DNA from: Acidobacteriaceae bacterium
GTDB lineage: Bacteria; Acidobacteriota; Terriglobia; Terriglobales; Acidobacteriaceae
DNA length: 9,687 nt
NCBI GenBank assembly: GCA_003156495.1
Contig: PMHC01000009.1
Coordinates: 948-10,634 of the forward strand
Direction: 5' to 3'
Below, one piece after another: positions 6,525-9,687 of the stretch (position 1 is its first letter; each line of letters starts with the position of its first letter). Made by a program: the position numbers and the translations under genes. The notes beneath the pieces are model-generated. The model had not been told where the DNA came from. It made no database searches and worked only from the letters and a program-made list of their open reading frames with translations.

Positions 6525-6556
6525 CCGTCAGATCGCGGCTAACCGCGATCTGACGG
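6525..6556. repeat. Perfect 14-bp inverted repeat (stem-loop)
   Basis: CCGTCAGATCGCGG is followed by CTAA and then its exact reverse complement, CCGCGATCTGACGG. It lies 58 bases past the GH92 stop. No T run follows on either strand, so it may act as an mRNA-stabilising or REP-like structure, or as an operator, rather than as an intrinsic terminator. Confidence 0.75.
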
Positions 6557-6569
6557 AAACGAAATTGGC

Positions 6570-6586
6570 CAGGAATTTACTTCCTG
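6570..6586 (-). terminator. Weak candidate terminator of the GH92 gene
   Basis: On the minus strand CAGGAA-GTAAA-TTCCTG forms a 6-bp hairpin, followed by GCC and then AATTTCGTTT. It starts 28 bases after the GH92 stop. The stem is short and AT-leaning, so this is a tentative call. Confidence 0.28.
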
Positions 6587-6613
6587 AATCTTGGCCGGCT
6601 TCGAAGCCTCGCC

Positions 6614-8965
6614 TTACGACAGGCGCAACCGCGAAATGGGCCGGTTCTGCTTGCTCACGCCGAATTGCAAATCCGGATTAGCTTGCAAGTTGAATCGCAG
6701 CCGCGCGCCGTTGGCCAGTTGGGCATGTTCGATCCACAGCTTCTCATAAGGCTTCCCGTTCAACTGGGCGCCATGGATGTAGATGCTCTCCGGCGTTTGG
6801 CGTTGTGCTTCGATCACGAGCTCTTTGCCGCCAGCCAATTGCACTGTCGCCCGCTCAAAGAGCGGCGTGCCGAAGACGTAATAGGCGCTCGCCGGATCGA
6901 CGGCGTAGATGCCCAGCGCGCTCATCACGAACCAGGCCGACATCTGGCCGCAATCCTCGTTGCCCGCCATGCCGTCGGGCGCGTTGGAGTACAGATTCAT
7001 GTTGAGGTAATGGATGCGCTCTTGCGTCTTCCAGGGCGCGCCCGCATAAGCGTACATATATGCGATGTGGTGGCTGGGTTCGTTTCCATGCGCGTACTGG
7101 CCGATCATTCCGGCAATATCCGGCGGCGCATCGGGTGGCAGCGCGGAGGACTGGTTAAACAGCTTGTCCAGTTTCTGAATAAATGGCTCGTCGCCGCCGA
7201 ACAGTTCGATATAGCCGGCGATATCGTGTTGAATGCCGAAGGTCGTCTGCCAGGAATTCGATTCGGTATAGTCGCGCCACTTCTTGAAATGGCCCATCTC
7301 AATCGGATCGAAGGGTGTCGCCCAACTGCCGTCTTTCAGCTTCGCGCGCAAAAATTTGCTCTCGGGCTCCCAAAGATGGCGGTAATTCTTCGACCGTTCC
7401 ACCAACTCCTTGGCGGTTTGCGTATAACCCAACCGCGCCGCCATGTGTGCCACGGCCCAGTCGTCGTAATCGTATTCGAGCGTCTTTGAAACCGATTCCT
7501 CTTCAAGATCCGCGGGAATGAATCCCATCGAGCGATACCAATTCAACCCGCGATAATTGTCTTTAAAGCTGCGCTTCTTGAAGGCGGCGTACGCACGCGC
7601 GTAATCGATGCCCTTGAAGCCCTTCACAAATGCCTCGGCGATCACCGACGAAGAATGATACCCAGTCATGCAGCCGGTTTCCTTGCCTTGCAGCGGCCAT
7701 ACCGGAACCCCCTCCGGACTCTCTTCGGCCATGCGGATCAGGCTGTTGACCATGTCGGGAACGCGATCGGCGTGCAGCAGGGTCAGGAGCGGATGCTCGG
7801 CACGGTACGTATCCCACAGAGAAAAGACCGTGTAATTGCGCTGGCCTTTCGCCAATTGATGAATCTTGCCATCCATGCCGTGGTAGCACCCGTCCACGTC
7901 GTCAAAGAGCGTCGGCGCCAGCATCGTGTGGTAGAGCGTGGAATAGAAAACGGACTTACGGTCTTTGTCCGCACTCTCAATCTGAATCTTTTCTAGTTGC
8001 CTGCGCCAAATCGTTTCCGCCTGATGCTGGATTTTTTCAAACTTCCAGTCGGGAATCTCCGCGGCGAGATTTTTCGCTGCGCCCTCGGTTGACACGCCCG
8101 AAAGCCCGGTGCGGATCAGGATCTGTTCGTCTTTGCTGGTCTTGAAAAAAACAACGGCTTTTACACTCTTACCGTGAAGATCGCCGTCGGGAATAGCATC
8201 CACCGGCTGATCGTCATAATAAAGTTGAACTCGCTCGAAGGGCTTGGAGAACTGCATCGCGATGTACATTTCGCGCCCATCGGCCCAGGACTTTGTCGCA
8301 TGGCCGGCAAGGATCGTGTCGTTGCCGGAAACACGGACGGTGCACCAGGAAACCTCTCCAAATGAATGCGTAAAGTCGAGAACGATATGACTGGTTTCGC
8401 TCTCGGGAAAGGTGTAGCGATGGAATCCGGCATGTTCGGTCGCCGTCAGCTCCGCGCGGATCGAGCAATCGTCGAGCAGCACGGAATAGTAGCCAGGATG
8501 CATATGCTCATTAGCGTGCGAAAATTGCGAGCGATAGCCGCTGCCGTGGATTTTGCCGTCGCCGGGCTTGATCTTCACCTCGCCGTTTCGCGGCATCACC
8601 AGAAAATCCGCCAGATCGGCGCAGCCGGTACCGCTCAGATGCGTGTGGCTGAAACCGATAATCGAGCTGTCGGAAAGATGGTATCCCGAGCAGTGGTCCC
8701 AGTCGCCCAGGCCCGTGTCAGGGCTTAGCTGAACCATGCCGAAGGGCACCGTCGCTCCAGGATAGGTATGGCCATGACCGCCGGTTCCGTACGCAATATT
8801 GACGAATTCGAAAATGTCTTCGCTTTTGCCGGCCTGCTTTCCGCTGCTTTTTAATGAATATGCCTTGTGAGGCCAGCTTGCCGTGGCCATCACGCCCATT
8901 GCGGACAGACAGCGCATCACTTCCCGTCGCGTCCACTTTCCACTTTTTTGTATGTGTTTTTCCAC
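6614..8965 (-). CDS. GH92-family exo-alpha-mannosidase, Tat-exported
   Basis: This is a 783-residue glycoside hydrolase of family 92, Ca2+-dependent inverting exo-alpha-mannosidases that trim mannose from N-glycans, mannans or similar glycans. Family blocks appear in order: GTGGHGHTYPGATVPFGMVQ (60-79), the N-terminal beta-sandwich signature; GYHLSDSSIIGFSHTHLSGTG (94-114); SLWDTYRAEHPLLTL (382-396); VPVWPLQGKETGCMTGYHSS (420-439); YTESNSWQTTF (566-576), which should hold the acid Glu568; HGNEPSHH (626-633); and GNEDCGQMSAWFVMSALGIY (668-687), with the candidate base Asp671. The N-terminus has a twin-arginine motif, TRREVMRCL (Arg13, Arg14), before a hydrophobic stretch, so periplasmic or secreted export after folding is likely. 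The GTG start at 8965 is supported by AAGGAG ten bases upstream; starting at the later ATG (codon 17) would lose the arginine pair. Length is normal for the family. It lies upstream of the SLBB gene on the same strand, but hairpins separate them. Confidence 0.94.
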   Translation of the reverse strand: MEKHIQKSGKWTRREVMRCLSAMGVMATASWPHKAYSLKSSGKQAGKSEDIFEFVNIAYGTGGHGHTYPGATVPFGMVQLSPDTGLGDWDHCSGYHLSDSSIIGFSHTHLSGTGCADLADFLVMPRNGEVKIKPGDGKIHGSGYRSQFSHANEHMHPGYYSVLLDDCSIRAELTATEHAGFHRYTFPESETSHIVLDFTHSFGEVSWCTVRVSGNDTILAGHATKSWADGREMYIAMQFSKPFERVQLYYDDQPVDAIPDGDLHGKSVKAVVFFKTSKDEQILIRTGLSGVSTEGAAKNLAAEIPDWKFEKIQHQAETIWRRQLEKIQIESADKDRKSVFYSTLYHTMLAPTLFDDVDGCYHGMDGKIHQLAKGQRNYTVFSLWDTYRAEHPLLTLLHADRVPDMVNSLIRMAEESPEGVPVWPLQGKETGCMTGYHSSSVIAEAFVKGFKGIDYARAYAAFKKRSFKDNYRGLNWYRSMGFIPADLEEESVSKTLEYDYDDWAVAHMAARLGYTQTAKELVERSKNYRHLWEPESKFLRAKLKDGSWATPFDPIEMGHFKKWRDYTESNSWQTTFGIQHDIAGYIELFGGDEPFIQKLDKLFNQSSALPPDAPPDIAGMIGQYAHGNEPSHHIAYMYAYAGAPWKTQERIHYLNMNLYSNAPDGMAGNEDCGQMSAWFVMSALGIYAVDPASAYYVFGTPLFERATVQLAGGKELVIEAQRQTPESIYIHGAQLNGKPYEKLWIEHAQLANGARLRFNLQANPDLQFGVSKQNRPISRLRLS

Positions 8966-8975
8966 CGTAGTATAG

Positions 8976-8981
8976 CTCCTT
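8976..8981 (-). promoter_or_regulatory. Ribosome binding site for the GH92 GTG start
   Basis: AAGGAG on the minus strand lies ten bases ahead of GTG at 8965-8963. It supports the GTG start and therefore the complete twin-arginine signal. TATACT at 9011-9006 could be a -10 box, but the -35 region is poor. Confidence 0.6.
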
Positions 8982-9022
8982 TATAAAACCACTAAATTCA
9001 GTCTTAGTATAGAGGTCGCCTC

Positions 9023-9087
9023 GTCTGGCTAAAACAGTACAGAAGTCGCACAGCCGGTGCGGAAAACTTCGCACCGACTGTCCAGAC
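9023..9087. repeat. Long imperfect stem-loop upstream of the GH92 gene
   Basis: CGGTGCG (9055-9061) and CGCACCG (9070-9076) form a perfect 7-bp stem with loop GAAAACTT. Across one C-A mismatch it extends through ACAG (9050-9053) and CTGT (9078-9081). Outer arms GTCTGG (9023-9028) and CCAGAC (9082-9087) can close a larger structure. It lies about 60-120 bases before the GH92 start and could be an operator or a leader-RNA element. Confidence 0.5.
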
Positions 9088-9106
9088 ACATTGCCCAGAC
9101 GCATTG
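9082..9106. repeat. Tandem 13-base direct repeat (CCAGACRCATTG)
   Basis: CCAGACACATTG (9082-9093), one C, then CCAGACGCATTG (9095-9106) differ at one base. The first copy also forms the closing arm of the stem-loop at 9023-9087. Spacing of just over one helical turn (13 bases) is compatible with a pair of protein sites, but two copies may also be chance duplication. Confidence 0.55.
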
Positions 9107-9634
9107 TTCAGGCCTGCCGGCTTGAAATGGCAATCGAGGTAATGATTCAACGCGTGATGAAAATTTCTAACCTCTGCTGCAACAGGTTCAGACAATATAA
9201 GTAGGATTCGGAAAGTCTTGTCCCACTTTTGATTAAAATTCACAAATGCTTTACATTCAGTGTACTTTTCCCTTGCATCGCTCTGTGCATCCGTGCTAAC
9301 TTCAAAGCGTTTTCTATAGTTGAAAGCAATGATGAGCGAGCAATTGGCTCATTTTGACGAGTAATCGCTGCAAATTTTTGGATGATGTGGCAGCGGAAAT
9401 CTGTTTGATGGATACGCGTTTTGCGTATTCGAAGAGATGGTTTGTCGGTCCCGTATATGGGACTGAGGGGGGCGAAGCCTGCCCTGGCGTCGTCTTAAGC
9501 GGGAGTTCGCGTAATAGCTCCTTTCGTGGATTCCGCTGCTCCTACTCGTCATGTAAGTGTTATTTGTTCTTGTGCCTTTTTCCCCAACCTCCTCATCCCC
9601 GCGCTAGGCCTCTGACCGCTTGAATTTTCACCAT
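9107..9634. other. Region without a supportable gene
   Basis: No reading frame here has a convincing ribosome binding site together with protein-like composition. Only small palindromes are visible: ATACGC/GCGTAT at 9412-9428 and GTCCC/GGGAC at 9448-9463. The AT-richer composition before 9420 contrasts with the neighbouring genes and suits a regulatory region or degraded DNA. Nothing more can be said from sequence alone. Confidence 0.5.
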
Positions 9635-9635
9635 T

Positions 9636-9678
9636 ATGGGTGCCCCCGGTCCCTCGCTTTTGGGGACCGGGGAGCCAC
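9636..9678. repeat. GGGTGCCCC-type hairpin repeat, copy C (strong)
   Basis: ATGGGTGC is followed by a perfect 10-bp inverted repeat, CCCCGGTCCC (9644-9653) and GGGACCGGGG (9663-9672), around TCGCTTTTG, then AGCCAC. The lead, loop and trailing CCAC match copy B, and the lead and loop match copy A. The neighbouring gene lies beyond the window, so its position relative to a gene end cannot be judged. Confidence 0.75.
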
Positions 9679-9687
9679 AGCACTAAG

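Larger units (their letters stand above)
6277..6613. other. Hairpin-rich spacer between the GH92 and SLBB genes
   Basis: No gene is supported. The spacer holds the hairpin repeat at 6389-6450, a perfect 14-bp inverted repeat at 6525-6556, a small hairpin at 6570-6586 and the leader of the SLBB gene. Three separate hairpins between same-strand genes make read-through from GH92 into the SLBB gene unlikely, but no clear promoter is visible either. Confidence 0.6.

Noticed and set aside
6665..7489. 274-codon open frame on the plus strand opposite the GH92 gene
   Set aside because: It lies wholly inside the GH92 coding region in antisense, with no ribosome binding site or family motif.
9004..9243. 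79-codon minus-strand frame with a GTG start upstream of GH92
   Set aside because: It has no Shine-Dalgarno and no recognisable motif, and its 3' half coincides with the inverted and direct repeats, so regulatory DNA is more likely.
9440..9530. Possible structured RNA (riboswitch, tmRNA-like) around the GTCCC/GGGAC hairpin
   Set aside because: Only a 5-bp stem and scattered GC stretches are visible; none of the conserved cores of TPP, c-di-GMP or tmRNA families can be matched.
9349..9623. Overlapping small frames on both strands near the right end
   Set aside because: Their composition is not protein-like, their starts lack ribosome sites, and neither strand is favoured.

Overview
The window is GC-rich bacterial chromosome. 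It most resembles an acidobacterium of the Terriglobia/Koribacter type. That assignment is an inference: it rests on short palindromic repeats whose cores (GGCACGACTTTAGTCGTGCC, and a GGGTGCCCC...TTTTGAG... hairpin) I associate from memory with that phylum, and on the gene content. No rRNA, tRNA, CRISPR array, insertion sequence, prophage or obvious defence module is present.

Layout. Positions 1-979 (minus) hold a CBS-domain membrane protein of the CorC/HlyC group, cut by the window edge. It overlaps by ATGA with ybeY (976-1851, minus), the rRNA-maturation metalloendoribonuclease. YbeY here carries a long tail, and DNA with repeated hairpins encodes that tail in frame. A divergent intergenic region (1852-2164) contains a near-perfect CRP-like palindrome. 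It leads to a flavodiiron protein of the FprA/ROO family (2165-3349, plus) with a complete set of diiron ligands. This gene converges on a very large multi-SLBB polysaccharide-export protein (3637-6276, minus), and a long hairpin followed by a T-rich run lies between them. Upstream of the SLBB gene is a hairpin-rich spacer (6277-6613), then a Tat-exported GH92 alpha-mannosidase (6614-8965, minus). The last about 720 bases have no gene I can support; they hold inverted and direct repeats and end in a strong hairpin.

How the genes relate. ybeY and the CorC-like gene form the conserved ybeY-ybeX pair and are translationally coupled. The flavodiiron gene looks like a single-gene unit for O2 or NO detoxification. 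The SLBB exporter and the GH92 enzyme share a strand and a surface-carbohydrate theme, but a 337-base spacer full of hairpins separates them, so an operon is not shown.

I found no convincing new multi-gene system. The observations most worth following are the repeat-derived, in-frame extension of YbeY, the dispersed three-copy hairpin family, and the CRP-like operator before the flavodiiron gene.
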